This document shows positions 7,314 to 16,041 of a stretch of 64,000 nucleotides of DNA, piece by piece. A program made the translations under genes and the position numbers. Positions within the stretch are counted from its first letter, which is position 1; each line of letters starts with the position of its first letter. The stretch is taken from positions 1 through 64,000 of the forward strand of contig FOAY01000009.1 in the NCBI GenBank assembly GCA_900109485.1. The letters are read 5' to 3'. The DNA comes from Kosakonia sacchari (lineage in GTDB: Bacteria; Pseudomonadota; Gammaproteobacteria; Enterobacterales; Enterobacteriaceae). The notes below the pieces were generated by a model that had not been told where the DNA came from, made no database searches, and worked only from the letters and a program-made list of their open reading frames with translations.

Positions 7314-9050
7314 ATGCCGACACGCGTAGACGCTTTGCCAACAACCCGTTCCGGTCTGCCTTGCCAGTTGCAGGATTCCTGGCAACGTAGCCTCAACTAT
7401 GGGCTGGCACGGGATGATGACACCCAGCCATGGGTGGCTAACGCGATGCTGAAAGATGCGCGTGCGGAAAATGGCTGGGTGAAACACCTGGTTGCGCCTC
7501 TGCTGGCGCGGCTGCGGCCGGAGCTGAACAAACACCCGTCGATTATGGTGATGTCCGACGCGACCGGGCTGGTGCTGGAAACGCACGGCAACAGCGATTT
7601 TCTGCACAAAGCGCAGCGCTATGCGCTGTCGCCCGGCAATCTGTGGGGCGAACATGCGCGCGGCACCAACGCTATCGGCACCGCGCTGGCGCTCCAGCAG
7701 CATTGTGAAGTGGCTGGCGGCGAACACTATCTGAGCCGTAACGCCGGGTTATTCTGCTCAGCCGCGCCGGTGTTTCGCCCCGACGGCCAGGTTGCCGGAG
7801 TGCTGGATCTTTCTACTCCGGCGATGACACCGCGCCATGATGCCGCCGCATTGATCCGCCGCACGATATGCCAGATAGAACACGCCTGGGCCACCAGCGC
7901 GCTGGGTGCTAATCGCTGGTTATTAAGCCTGCATCATGATGAAAAAATCCTCGGCACGGCGCAGGAACTGCTGCTGATTTTTGACGATCGCACGCTGCTC
8001 GGCGCCAATAAGCTGGCGATGGATGCTTTCGCCCTGACCAGCGGCCATTTTGGCGCACTTGAGCTGGATGCGCTGTTTCCCGGCCTTGAGTTACGCGCCG
8101 GTGAAACGGTGCTGGAAACCGGTACTCATCAGCGTTTCTATGCCCGCCAGACGCTGCCAGCCCGCCGTTTTAGCGGACGCGGCAGCGCGCAGCAGACAGA
8201 GCAGCACGGTATCGAAAAAGAGAAGGCGCTGCGCATTGTGAATGCCGGGATTGCGTTGTGCATAACCGGTGAAACCGGCTCTGGCAAAGAGTATCTGGCG
8301 CGCGAGTTGTACAGCCGCAGCCAGTGGCATACGGGCAATTTCGTCGCCATCAACTGTGCCGCGTTACCCGAACATCTGATTGAATCAGAACTGTTCGGCT
8401 ATGTTCCCGGCGCCTTTACCGGCGCCAGCCCGAAAGGGTATATCGGCAAATGCCGCGAAGCGGATGGCGGCGTGCTGTTTCTTGATGAGATCGGCGATAT
8501 GCCGCTGGCGCTGCAAACCCGCCTGCTGCGCGTGTTGCAGGAGAAAAAAGTGACGCCGCTGGGTGCCAATACCAGTTGGGATGTGAATTTCGCCTTAATC
8601 TGTGCAACGCATCAGGATCTGGCCGCGCGGGTGCAGGCAGGCACGTTTCGCGAGGATCTGCTGTACCGCATTCAGGAGTTTCATCTGCGCATTCCGCCAC
8701 TGCGTGAATGGCAACATAAAGAGGGATTTATCCACAAATTGTGGCGCGAACTGGGTGCTGCCAGCCGTCGGTTGACGTTAAGCGATGAGGTGGTGAACAC
8801 GCTCGCGCACCGGCCGTGGCCGGGCAATGTGCGTCAGTTGTTAAGCCAGCTGCGGGTATTAATGGCGCTGGCAGAAGATGGCGATCGGATTATGCTCGCC
8901 GATCTGCCCGGCGAAATCCACGCCGTGCCAGCGCAGCAACGACCCAGCGACGAACAGAGCGCCATTGCGCAAGCGCAGGGGAATATGAGCCTTGCGGCGA
9001 AAAAACTCGGCATTTCGCGCAGCACCCTGTATCGACGGCTGGCAAAATAG
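7314..9050 (+). CDS. AcoR-type sigma-54-dependent activator
   Basis: Enhancer-binding protein of 578 residues. The N-terminal ~300 residues include a GAF-like sensory domain of the AcoR group. The central AAA+ domain has Walker A GETGSGKE, the sigma-54 contact loop PGAFTGA and Walker B GGVLFLDEIGD. The C-terminal Fis-type helix-turn-helix is GNMSLAAKKLGISRSTLYRRL. I use the ATG at 7314, with GGAGAG at good spacing; a TTG at 7299 would add five residues. Divergence from exaC-adhP and the sigma-54 promoter between them strongly suggest that it switches on alcohol/aldehyde oxidation, probably in response to an alcohol, aldehyde or acetoin. Confidence 0.9.
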   Translation: MPTRVDALPTTRSGLPCQLQDSWQRSLNYGLARDDDTQPWVANAMLKDARAENGWVKHLVAPLLARLRPELNKHPSIMVMSDATGLVLETHGNSDFLHKAQRYALSPGNLWGEHARGTNAIGTALALQQHCEVAGGEHYLSRNAGLFCSAAPVFRPDGQVAGVLDLSTPAMTPRHDAAALIRRTICQIEHAWATSALGANRWLLSLHHDEKILGTAQELLLIFDDRTLLGANKLAMDAFALTSGHFGALELDALFPGLELRAGETVLETGTHQRFYARQTLPARRFSGRGSAQQTEQHGIEKEKALRIVNAGIALCITGETGSGKEYLARELYSRSQWHTGNFVAINCAALPEHLIESELFGYVPGAFTGASPKGYIGKCREADGGVLFLDEIGDMPLALQTRLLRVLQEKKVTPLGANTSWDVNFALICATHQDLAARVQAGTFREDLLYRIQEFHLRIPPLREWQHKEGFIHKLWRELGAASRRLTLSDEVVNTLAHRPWPGNVRQLLSQLRVLMALAEDGDRIMLADLPGEIHAVPAQQRPSDEQSAIAQAQGNMSLAAKKLGISRSTLYRRLAK

Positions 9051-9074
9051 TATGGCCGAAACGGCCATACTATT
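9046..9074. terminator. Strong hairpin overlapping the activator stop codon
   Basis: A perfect 13-bp stem (arms starting AATAGTATGGCCG) with an AAA loop sits between two convergent genes and includes the TAG stop of the activator. The T-run is weak, but stem length and position favour a bidirectional terminator. Confidence 0.65.
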
Positions 9075-9081
9075 CAGTCAC

Positions 9082-9884
9082 TTACTCTACCGCCGTCGCT
9101 TTGATCCACTCGGCAAATTTGCTCACGCGGGTGAACTGCTCTGCCGGGGCAATTAAGCTACGGGAAACCAGGCCCACGACATAGCGGTTGCCGTTGTAAT
9201 CGGCATACAGCGGGCCGCCGGAATCACCGCCCGCCGTGCCGCTACCTGCGCAGACGTGGAAAGCCGGATCCTGGTTGGTTGCCGGGTAGCCCGCCGGAAC
9301 GTCGGTGCACATCTTATCCGGCAGAGCGACCAGGGTTTTTTATTCAGCACATTCGGGCGCACACCATTTGCATTATCGCCAAAACCCACTGCCGTCAGCG
9401 GAATATTGGTCAGTGCGGCAGGCGGATCCTGTTCCGGGTCTAAACCGGCCAGCGTAGCGAAATTGCTGCTGTTCGCCGCACGGGACAGCTTAATCAGCGC
9501 CAGATCGTTTTTCGCCGTGCCGCCAAGCGTGGTGGTGTCATAGTCAGGATGAATAACCACTTTCTCGATGGAAACCTGGTCTTTCTTCACCAGCGGGGTG
9601 TAGCTTTCCATCCCCACCATGATACTCGCCGTGCTGGTATCAAAATGCGAAACACAGTGCGCCGCCGTAACCGCCCAGCGGGAGTTGACCAGCACGCCGC
9701 CGCAGACATGGTCCGCCACCGTCGTGCCTTTGCTGATGGTAATAAAATCAGGGAATTCACCGGCTATTGCCGTCGATCCGTTGACAATACGCGCAGCAGC
9801 CTCGCTGGCGGCAGCCGTTTGCATGGTCGCCATCGGCACGATAAACGCCGCCGCTAATGCAACGGCAATCAGTTTTGCTTTCAC
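9082..9884 (-). pseudogene. Secreted trypsin-like serine protease gene with a frameshift
   Basis: An S1-family protease. Signal peptide VKAKLIAVALAAAFIVPMAT, with cleavage near the AAASEA region and a mature start near RIVNGS. The triad is complete but split over two frames: His in VTAAHC, Asp in NDLALIKL, Ser in GDSGGPL. The GTG start at 9884 is chosen because GGAGA precedes it. The frame breaks at a run of six A residues on the coding strand (9336-9341): after NVLNK the text becomes nonsense, while the correct continuation (KMCTDVPAGYPATNQ...) runs in the -1 frame to 9082. One more A, or two fewer, would restore one ~267-residue protein. It may be a recent pseudogene, a homopolymer sequencing error or slippage. 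Everything else looks intact. Confidence 0.8.
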
Positions 9885-10189
9885 TATTAAATCTCCAGGA
9901 TGAAAAGCCGCGCCAGCATCCGTAATTCCATCGGCGCGATCAATTGAAATCATTCAGTGTAAAATACCTGTTTATTCCCGAACAAAAATAAACAAAGAAA
10001 AACACAGTCCGGGAAATATATAAACCAACGATCCTTCTGTAAATACAGACAGTTTTCTTATTTGCGGGAATATTCTGTAGCCAGAATATTTTTAGTCATG
10101 GCGCGTGGTGCGCAGCTTAACAGACTGATACATCAGGCGCGTGGTTGTCGTCAGGGTAAAACCGGCGTGTAATCAGCAGGATGAAAAGC

Positions 10190-10232
10190 AAAAAAAAAGC
10201 CGTACTGACGGGATGAATAACGTCAGTACGGC
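10190..10232 (-). terminator. Orphan Rho-independent terminator, minus strand
   Basis: Perfect 12-bp arms GCCGTACTGACG (10199-10210) and CGTCAGTACGGC (10221-10232) with a 10-base loop, followed on the minus strand by nine T residues. There is no minus-strand coding gene between it and the amidotransferase stop at 10520, so it may end an unannotated RNA starting around 10380. Confidence 0.8.
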
Positions 10233-10485
10233 AAGTTAAAAAATGCAGGTACTAAACTGTGCATATTCTCAAAGAGAAAGAGAAAGACAAAGATAGGCAC
10301 GGGATGAAATATACTTAGCGAGCGCTTCAAAGTAAATAGAGACACTTTTCCTTCTTCCCTGGAATATTCTGTATAGTTATTCTCAGGCGTGAGTGGGCCT
10401 ATTAACCGAAAGTATTACGCTTATTTTTTTCGCCCGGATGGCGGGCGAAATATCGGTGGAAGAAGGTGTTCCGCGACGAACTTTC

Positions 10486-10506
10486 CCGCGAACAGAACGT
10501 TCGCGG
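10486..10506 (-). terminator. Hairpin after the amidotransferase gene
   Basis: Arms CCGCGAAC and GTTCGCGG around AGAAC, 13 bases beyond the stop codon of the minus-strand gene. There is no clear T-run, so it is either a weak terminator or an mRNA-stabilising stem. Confidence 0.4.
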
Positions 10507-10519
10507 AAGTTAAATTCCA

Positions 10520-11218
10520 CTACCCCGCGAGCGGCGTTAACCAGCGGCTAATCACCTGCGAAAGCGCGTGAGCCAGCGCGGGGCTGTATTGCGCGGCCTG
10601 CTCGCGAAGCTGGCGCGGATCGATACCAGCATGACTCAGCTCACTGGCGTGGCCCACCAGCCAGCCTTCAAGCCCGATGGTGCTCACCTCCGGATGAAAC
10701 TGCAATGCCAGCGCATGCGGCGCATAGAGAAAGGCCTGGTTATCGCAGATCGCGCTGCGTGCCAGATGGCTCGCCCCTTGCGGGATGGCAAACCGGTCGC
10801 CGTGCCAGTGCAGCACCGGCAGATCCGCCAGCGGCGCCAGCAGATCGCTGTGTTCTCCGGCAGTGAGAGTCAGCGGCGCATAGCCAATTTCCGTCACGCC
10901 CATTGGCGCAACCTCCGCCTCCAGCGCCCGCGCGATGAGCTGCGCGCCAAGACAAATACCGAGTACCGGTTTGCCGTGCGCCAGCCGCTGACGAATATGG
11001 CGCAGCTCTTCGCTGAGGAAGGGATAAATCGCTTGCTGATACGCGCCGATCGGCCCGCCCAGCACCACCAGCAGATCGGCGGCCTGCGGATCAAGATGGG
11101 CAAATGACTCAACCGGTGTGTCGATATAGCGACATTCGTAGCCGAGAGAATGCAGCGTATCGGCCAGCGTGCCTAAATCTTCAAAGGGGACATGACGGAA
11201 AGCGACAGCCGTTTTCAT
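10520..11218 (-). CDS. Class I glutamine amidotransferase-like protein
   Basis: A free-standing GATase1 domain protein of 232 residues. The nucleophile cysteine is in LGICLGAQLIA, the His-Glu pair is in ALQFHPEV, and the oxyanion region GGPIGAY is present. Proteins of this GuaA-like stand-alone type are often annotated only as glutamine amidotransferases; some act on gamma-glutamyl compounds. The start at 11218 is fixed by AAGGAG five bases before the ATG; the in-frame GTG at 11224 would sit on that site. It is a single-gene unit, divergent from the transporter at 11627. The substrate cannot be predicted. Confidence 0.85.
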   Translation of the reverse strand: MKTAVAFRHVPFEDLGTLADTLHSLGYECRYIDTPVESFAHLDPQAADLLVVLGGPIGAYQQAIYPFLSEELRHIRQRLAHGKPVLGICLGAQLIARALEAEVAPMGVTEIGYAPLTLTAGEHSDLLAPLADLPVLHWHGDRFAIPQGASHLARSAICDNQAFLYAPHALALQFHPEVSTIGLEGWLVGHASELSHAGIDPRQLREQAAQYSPALAHALSQVISRWLTPLAG

Positions 11219-11626
11219 TACCACTCCTTACAGGTTAAAGGCGGGAAGAAAACCATCGTCAGCCGGAAGCCCTGGGTTGTCAATGCGGATGGCGTTGCTA
11301 TTACCAGGGAAAAAACGCAGTAGCGATCGCGTTTTTTATTTTTTATGCGCTATTTTTTGTGATCAACTTCAAACAAAAAAGATATAACGTACAGAAAAGC
11401 AAAAAGAATCGGCTTTGTTATGCAAATGCACATTGTCTGTCCCTGGCGATACTCCTAATCTTTGCCTGATGAATAATGATCGGTAAAATCATTGTCACAC
11501 TAACGGAGTAAATAAATAGCATAAGACGTTTCTGCAATGTTAATAGTGAATGCACTTCAGTAACACCTGCTGGAATGAATTCATATTAACATTTTTAGAT
11601 TTCATTTAAGTTTAAGGTGGTTTCTC
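11219..11626. promoter_or_regulatory. Intergenic region between the amidotransferase and the transporter
   Basis: About 400 bases without genes, presumably carrying both divergent promoters. A perfect stem AAAAAACGC (11310-11318) / GCGTTTTTT (11329-11337) could terminate in either direction. A TGTGATCAACTTCAAA sequence at about 11357 has one good CRP half-site and one poor one. The rest is AT-rich; I see no small ORF with a ribosome-binding site. Confidence 0.4.
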
Positions 11627-12976
11627 ATGAGTCAAGTTAATAATCTTGAGGGCGTTTTGCACGCCAAAAAAACGAATGTCAGATGGCATATCGTTATTAT
11701 CCTCTTTATTATTACTGCGGTGAGCGTCGGTGACCGTTCGACGCTGGCGATTGCCGGTAAAGATATGTCTGCTGCGCTTGGCATTAACCCCGGCCAGATG
11801 GGCTGGGTATTCTCCGCATTCGCCTGGGCCTACTGCCTGGCGCAGATTCCTGGCGGCTGGCTGCTTGACCGTTTCGGGTCGAAAAAAGTTTATCTTTGCG
11901 GCCTTTGCATGTGGTCAGTCTTCACGCTGCTGCAAGGCTGCGTGGAGATTTTTCACGGCTTCGGCGCAATTATTTGCTTTACCCTTTTGCTGTTTCTTGT
12001 CGGTTTGTTTGAAGCGCCCGTAATGCCCGGCAACAGCCGTTTTGTTGCGGCCTGGTTCCCGTCAAAAGAGCGCGCCACCGCCGCCGCAATATTTAACTCC
12101 GCGCAATATTTCGCCACAGCTATTTTCGCGCCAATTATGGGCTGGCTGACGCTCAATTATGGCTGGCAATCTATTTTTATCTTTATGGGTACGCTGGGGA
12201 TCGTTATTACTTTTGCCGCGGCGAAAGTGGTACATAATCCATTAAATCATCCGCGTGTTAATAGCGAAGAAATTGAGTACATTCGCCAGGGCGGCGCGCT
12301 GGTAGATATGGATCAGAGCAAAGTTAAAACCGGCCCGACATTTGACTTTAGTGCATTTAAACAATTAATCACCAACCGCATGCTGCTCGGCGTTTATCTG
12401 GGCCAGTACTGTATTAACGTTTTAACTTTCTTCTTTATTACCTGGTTTCCGCTCTATCTGGCGATGGAAAAAGGGCTGGATATCAAAACCGTCGGCTTTA
12501 TCGCCGCGATCCCGGCTATTTGCGGCTTCCTCGGTGGCCTGACGGGCGGCGTGATCTCTGACCGTATTCTGCGCATCACCAAATCATTGTCGATTGCCCG
12601 TAAAACGCCCATTGTGCTCGGCATGCTGCTCTCGATGGTGATGGTGTTCTGTAACTACGTGGACTCGATTTATCTGGTGGTTTTCTTTATGTCGCTGGCT
12701 TTCCTCGGGAAAGGCATTGGCGCGTTGGGCTGGGCGGTGATGTCGGATACCGCGCCAAAAGAGATGGCCGGCGTGGCGGGCGGTTTCTTTAACCTGTGCG
12801 GTAACTTCGCCGGGATTATCTCGCCGGTGGTGATTGGCTACATCGTGAAAGCGACCGGCCATTTTGAGTGGGCGCTGGTGTTCGTGGCCGTTCATGCGCT
12901 GATTGCCATCTTCAGCTTCGTGGTAATTGTCGGCCCGATCAAGCGTATCGAACTGAACAAGGCAAAAGCGCAGTAA
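11627..12976 (+). CDS. MFS anion:cation symporter, GudP/GarP-like
   Basis: A 449-residue, 12-helix major facilitator of the ACS family. It shares long identical-looking stretches with E. coli GudP (glucarate transporter), including the IARKTPIVLGMLLSMVMVFC region, KGIGALGWAVMSDTAPKE and QIPGGWLLDRFGSKK. The likely substrate is a sugar acid such as glucarate, galactarate or a hexuronate, imported with protons across the inner membrane. No sugar-acid catabolic genes adjoin it, so the substrate is unconfirmed. AAGGTGG precedes the ATG. It is followed by a shared terminator and the convergent mqo gene. Confidence 0.85.
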   Translation: MSQVNNLEGVLHAKKTNVRWHIVIILFIITAVSVGDRSTLAIAGKDMSAALGINPGQMGWVFSAFAWAYCLAQIPGGWLLDRFGSKKVYLCGLCMWSVFTLLQGCVEIFHGFGAIICFTLLLFLVGLFEAPVMPGNSRFVAAWFPSKERATAAAIFNSAQYFATAIFAPIMGWLTLNYGWQSIFIFMGTLGIVITFAAAKVVHNPLNHPRVNSEEIEYIRQGGALVDMDQSKVKTGPTFDFSAFKQLITNRMLLGVYLGQYCINVLTFFFITWFPLYLAMEKGLDIKTVGFIAAIPAICGFLGGLTGGVISDRILRITKSLSIARKTPIVLGMLLSMVMVFCNYVDSIYLVVFFMSLAFLGKGIGALGWAVMSDTAPKEMAGVAGGFFNLCGNFAGIISPVVIGYIVKATGHFEWALVFVAVHALIAIFSFVVIVGPIKRIELNKAKAQ

Positions 12977-12986
12977 GCTGCGCGAA

Positions 12987-13010
12987 AAAAGCCCCTCGCA
13001 AGGGGCTTTT
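12987..13010. terminator. Bidirectional terminator between transporter and mqo
   Basis: Arms AAAAGCCCCT and AGGGGCTTTT with a CGCA loop between convergent genes. Confidence 0.9.
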
Positions 13011-13014
13011 GTCT

Positions 13015-14667
13015 TTACAGCGCCATGTCGTGTTGCGGCGCGTTTTCCGTTGTTGGCGCGGCCGGTTTCGCTTCCGGCGTTGCGCTCTCTGGCATCTGAA
13101 TCACCGGCGGTTTCGTCAGTTGCAGCGTTGCGGCGGTGTCATCCCACACTTTCTGCGTCAGCGCCACGTTGCCGTTCATCTCCTGGCCGTAGCTCGGTAC
13201 GATTTCCCGGATCTTGCTCTGCCATTCTGCTGAGTTGAACTGCTGCGGGAACATCTTCTTGATAACGTTCAGCGTAATCGGCGCAGCGGTAGACGCGCCC
13301 GGCGACGCGCCCAGCAGCGCAGAAATGGTTTTCTGCTGATCGACCACCACTTCCGTGCCCAGCTTCAGCACGCCGCCCTTCTCTTCATCTTTCTTGATGA
13401 TCTGTACGCGCTGACCAGCCTGAATCAGTTTCCAGTCCTCTTTACGCGCCTGCGGGTAGTACTCTTTCAGCGCCGCAAAACGATCGTCATCGCTCAGCAT
13501 TACCTGACCGACCAGGTATTTCACCAGGTCAAAGTTGTCGAGGCCTACGTGAGTCATCGGCATAAAGTTGCTGGTCGTGGTCGTGCTCAGCAGATCGAAG
13601 AACGAACCGTTTTTCAGGAACTTGGTAGAGAAAGTGGCGAATGGCCCGAACAGCACCACGCGTTTGCCATCGATAAAGCGGGCATCAATATGCGGTACCG
13701 ACATCGGCGGCGCGCCCACAGAAGCCTGGCCGTACACTTTTTGCAGATGCTGGCTGGTGATTGCCGGGTTTTCGGTCATCAGGAAGGAACCGCCGACCGG
13801 GAAGCCTGCGTAGTTATCCGCTTCCGGAATACCGGTTTTTTGCAGCAGTTTCAGCGCGCCGCCGCCAGCACCGATAAAGACATATTTCGCATCAATGGTG
13901 TGCTCGTTGCCGCTTTTCACATCTTTGATGGTGACATGCCAGGAGTTGTCGGCATTACGTTTAAAGTCGGTCACTTCAGAGGACGTTTGCAGGGAGAAAT
14001 TGCTGCTCTTTTTCAGGCTGCTGACCAGTTGGCGGGTAATTTCGCCGTAGTTCACATCCGTCCCCACTGGCGTCCAGGTGGCGGCCACTTTCTGATTTGG
14101 ATCGCGCCCTTCCATCACCAGCGGCGCCCACTGTTTAATTTGCTGATGGTCGGTGGAGAATTTCATGCCCTGGAATAACGTGGTTTGCTGTAAAGCCGCA
14201 TAACGTTTTGCCAGATAATCGACGTTATCGCCCCAGACAAAACTCATGTGTGGGGTGGAATTAATAAAGTTGTGCGGATTATTTAATACGCCGCGTTTAA
14301 CCTGCGCCGACCAGAATTGGCGGGAAATCATAAACTGCTCGTTAATTTCCAGCGCTTTGCTGACATCAATAGAACCGTCCGCACGCTGCGGCGTATAGTT
14401 CAGTTCCATATTGGCGGAGTGACCCGTCCCGGCGTTATTCCAGCCGTTCGACGACTCCAGTGCGACAGCGTCGAGTTTCTCGACCATCACCTGTTTCCAC
14501 TCCGGCTGTAATTCCTGCAGCCAGGTCCCCAGAGAAGCGCTCATGATGCCGCCGCCAATCAGCAGGAAGTCCGTTTTCTGATTCTCTTCCGCCCAGGCAC
14601 TGGTCGCGGAACTGACGAGCAGCGCAACGGCGCTCAGCGATATAATTGTCTTTTTAATTGCAGGCAT
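13015..14667 (-). CDS. mqo: Malate:quinone oxidoreductase
   Basis: FAD-dependent peripheral inner-membrane enzyme that oxidises L-malate to oxaloacetate and passes electrons to quinone. The FAD-binding [20 protein letters not shown], the [20 protein letters not shown] block and the [15 protein letters not shown] block match E. coli Mqo closely, and the length of 550 is normal. The N-terminus has a hydrophobic segment ([19 protein letters not shown]), as E. coli Mqo does. The C-terminus is a Pro/Ala-rich tail. The ATG at 14667 lacks a clear Shine-Dalgarno; an in-frame TTG at 14688 is the alternative. It is a single-gene unit. It works at the malate node shared with the fumarase and dicarboxylate genes downstream. 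Confidence 0.95.
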   Translation of the reverse strand: MPAIKKTIISLSAVALLVSSATSAWAEENQKTDFLLIGGGIMSASLGTWLQELQPEWKQVMVEKLDAVALESSNGWNNAGTGHSANMELNYTPQRADGSIDVSKALEINEQFMISRQFWSAQVKRGVLNNPHNFINSTPHMSFVWGDNVDYLAKRYAALQQTTLFQGMKFSTDHQQIKQWAPLVMEGRDPNQKVAATWTPVGTDVNYGEITRQLVSSLKKSSNFSLQTSSEVTDFKRNADNSWHVTIKDVKSGNEHTIDAKYVFIGAGGGALKLLQKTGIPEADNYAGFPVGGSFLMTENPAITSQHLQKVYGQASVGAPPMSVPHIDARFIDGKRVVLFGPFATFSTKFLKNGSFFDLLSTTTTSNFMPMTHVGLDNFDLVKYLVGQVMLSDDDRFAALKEYYPQARKEDWKLIQAGQRVQIIKKDEEKGGVLKLGTEVVVDQQKTISALLGASPGASTAAPITLNVIKKMFPQQFNSAEWQSKIREIVPSYGQEMNGNVALTQKVWDDTAATLQLTKPPVIQMPESATPEAKPAAPTTENAPQHDMAL

Positions 14668-14911
14668 ATTGATTAGGTTACATAGCAAGTGTGATTTGTG
14701 AAAACCGATATTAACGCATCTTTACGTTATTTTAAAATATCATTCACAACTTCATTAAATACCCGCATCAATAGCCAACTGGTTTTTTAAATTAAAAAAA
14801 GCAGTGACATAAAGTGTGTGGAATTAATATCGCGAAGATTTATTTTAAAGCGAAGAAATATCAAGCCGATTTTCGCCAGATAATAAATTATGCTGTAGAA
14901 AATAAATGCGG

Positions 14912-14940
14912 AAAAACCCGCCAGCGCAGCGTCTGGCGGG
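14912..14940 (-). terminator. Terminator after the murQ-like gene
   Basis: Arms CCCGCCAG (14917-14924) and CTGGCGGG (14933-14940), followed on the minus strand by TTTTTC, directly after the stop codon at 14949. Confidence 0.85.
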
Positions 14941-14948
14941 CGGTAATA

Positions 14949-15863
14949 TCAGGCTTCCACCAGATGCGGTTTCGCTTCCTGCAGGGCAATACGCAGGCTC
15001 TGGTGATTTTCCGCCAGCAAATCCTGCGCCTTCGCGTTGTTCAGGCCGGTCAGTTGCATCAGAATCGCCGTACGGCAGTCATTATCGCTGGCGGCCAGCG
15101 CGCTTTTCGCCTGTTCGCGGTTGCACTGCGTCGCCGCCATCACCAGCGCGATTTGTCGCTCGATCCAGTGCGTATTGTCCGGCTTAAGGTCAACGCGCAA
15201 ATTGCTGTAGACTCGCCCGGTGCGGACAGCCAACCCGCTCGCCAGCATATTGAGGATCTGCTGCTGTGCCAGGCGCGCTTTCGGTTCGTTAAAACCGGCA
15301 ATCACTTCCGCGCCCGTTTCCGGCGCTATCACGATATCCGCCATCTGCGCGGCTTCACTCTCCCGGCAGTGGCTGAGCAGCGCAATGCACGCGCCAACTG
15401 ACCAGGCATGGCGCAGCGCGCCCCACATCCACGGCGTTTTCCCGCTGACCGACAGCGCCACCAGCATGTCCTGATGACCAAAGCGGATCGCCTGGAGATC
15501 GGCAACGCCCAGCGCGTAGTTCGCCGCCGCTTTTTCCTGATCCTGCCTTTTTGCCTCCGCGCCGCCCGCCATCAGCCCAATGAGCTGTGGGTGCGCGTCC
15601 GGCGCGAAATCCGCAACCATCTGTAACGCGGTACGCCCGGACGCCCCCGCGCCCACAATCACCACCCGACCGCCGCGATTTAGCGTGGCGCTGGCGTTAT
15701 CCACCAGCCGGGCGATCTCCGGTAAACAGGCCCCTGTCGCGCTGGCGACCGCCTGGTCTTCGCGGTTGATGAGCGCCAGCATATCCTGCGTTGCCAGCCT
15801 GTCGATATCGGCTGTCTCTGTGTGGCGGCGTTCCATTACTGAACCGTTTGGCTTATTGCTCAT
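14949..15863 (-). CDS. MurQ-like SIS-domain protein (diverged etherase homologue)
   Basis: A 304-residue SIS protein with the overall MurQ plan: a GAGASGRTALQM sugar-phosphate loop, VALSVSGKTPW as the second SIS serine loop, the LNMLASGLAVRTGRVYSNL segment and a C-terminal helical domain (ATQCNREQAKSAL...CRTAIL). MurQ cleaves the lactyl ether of N-acetylmuramate 6-phosphate. However, the MurQ signature G-S-x-R-M-K-A-G-T-A is replaced by GFNEPKARLA. The positions of E. coli Glu83 and Glu114 appear here as Asp and Ala. It may therefore act on another sugar phosphate or be regulatory. The start at 15863 has AAGGAG upstream. No murein-recycling or PTS gene is next to it. Confidence 0.75.
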   Translation of the reverse strand: MSNKPNGSVMERRHTETADIDRLATQDMLALINREDQAVASATGACLPEIARLVDNASATLNRGGRVVIVGAGASGRTALQMVADFAPDAHPQLIGLMAGGAEAKRQDQEKAAANYALGVADLQAIRFGHQDMLVALSVSGKTPWMWGALRHAWSVGACIALLSHCRESEAAQMADIVIAPETGAEVIAGFNEPKARLAQQQILNMLASGLAVRTGRVYSNLRVDLKPDNTHWIERQIALVMAATQCNREQAKSALAASDNDCRTAILMQLTGLNNAKAQDLLAENHQSLRIALQEAKPHLVEA

Positions 15864-16041
15864 ACCCTGCTCCTTCTGAATGGTTCCACACACACTATAA
15901 GGTTATTTATTTGTTATACCTGCGAATGAGGTCACGCTTCCCGCCCCGGATTGGGCACTTTTCCTTTTTTCACACGGCTTTATGAAATCGTCGCCATCGG
16001 TGATAATAAGATTCTTATTAAGAGAGAGAATCAGATCTGGC

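Larger units (their letters stand above)
9885..10519. other. Gene-free interval of 635 bases
   Basis: No convincing gene. It holds the upstream region of the protease gene and an inverted repeat AATATTCTG-TAGC-CAGAATATT (10069-10090). There are two direct copies of GGAATATTCTGTA (10067-10079 and 10361-10373), a minus-strand terminator (10190-10232) with no annotated gene feeding it, and a hairpin just after the amidotransferase stop (10486-10506). The stretch is AT-rich relative to its neighbours. Confidence 0.6.

Noticed and set aside
9330..9345. Programmed -1 ribosomal frameshift in the protease gene
   Set aside because: The codons around the A-run (AAT AAA AAA CCC) do not give a good slippery heptamer in phase, and no downstream stimulator is evident; mutation, error or transcription slippage is more likely.
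10430..10448. TCGCCCG / CGGGCGA hairpin with a T-run beside it
   Set aside because: The T-run precedes the stem on the plus strand and becomes an A-run after it on the minus strand, so it is not a canonical terminator in either direction.
10389..10571. Small plus-strand ORF in the gene-free interval
   Set aside because: No start signal, overlaps the hairpin and 3' end of the amidotransferase gene, no family features.
11357..11372. Possible CRP site before the GudP-like transporter
   Set aside because: Only one half-site (TGTGA) matches; the other is poor. Mentioned only in the intergenic note.
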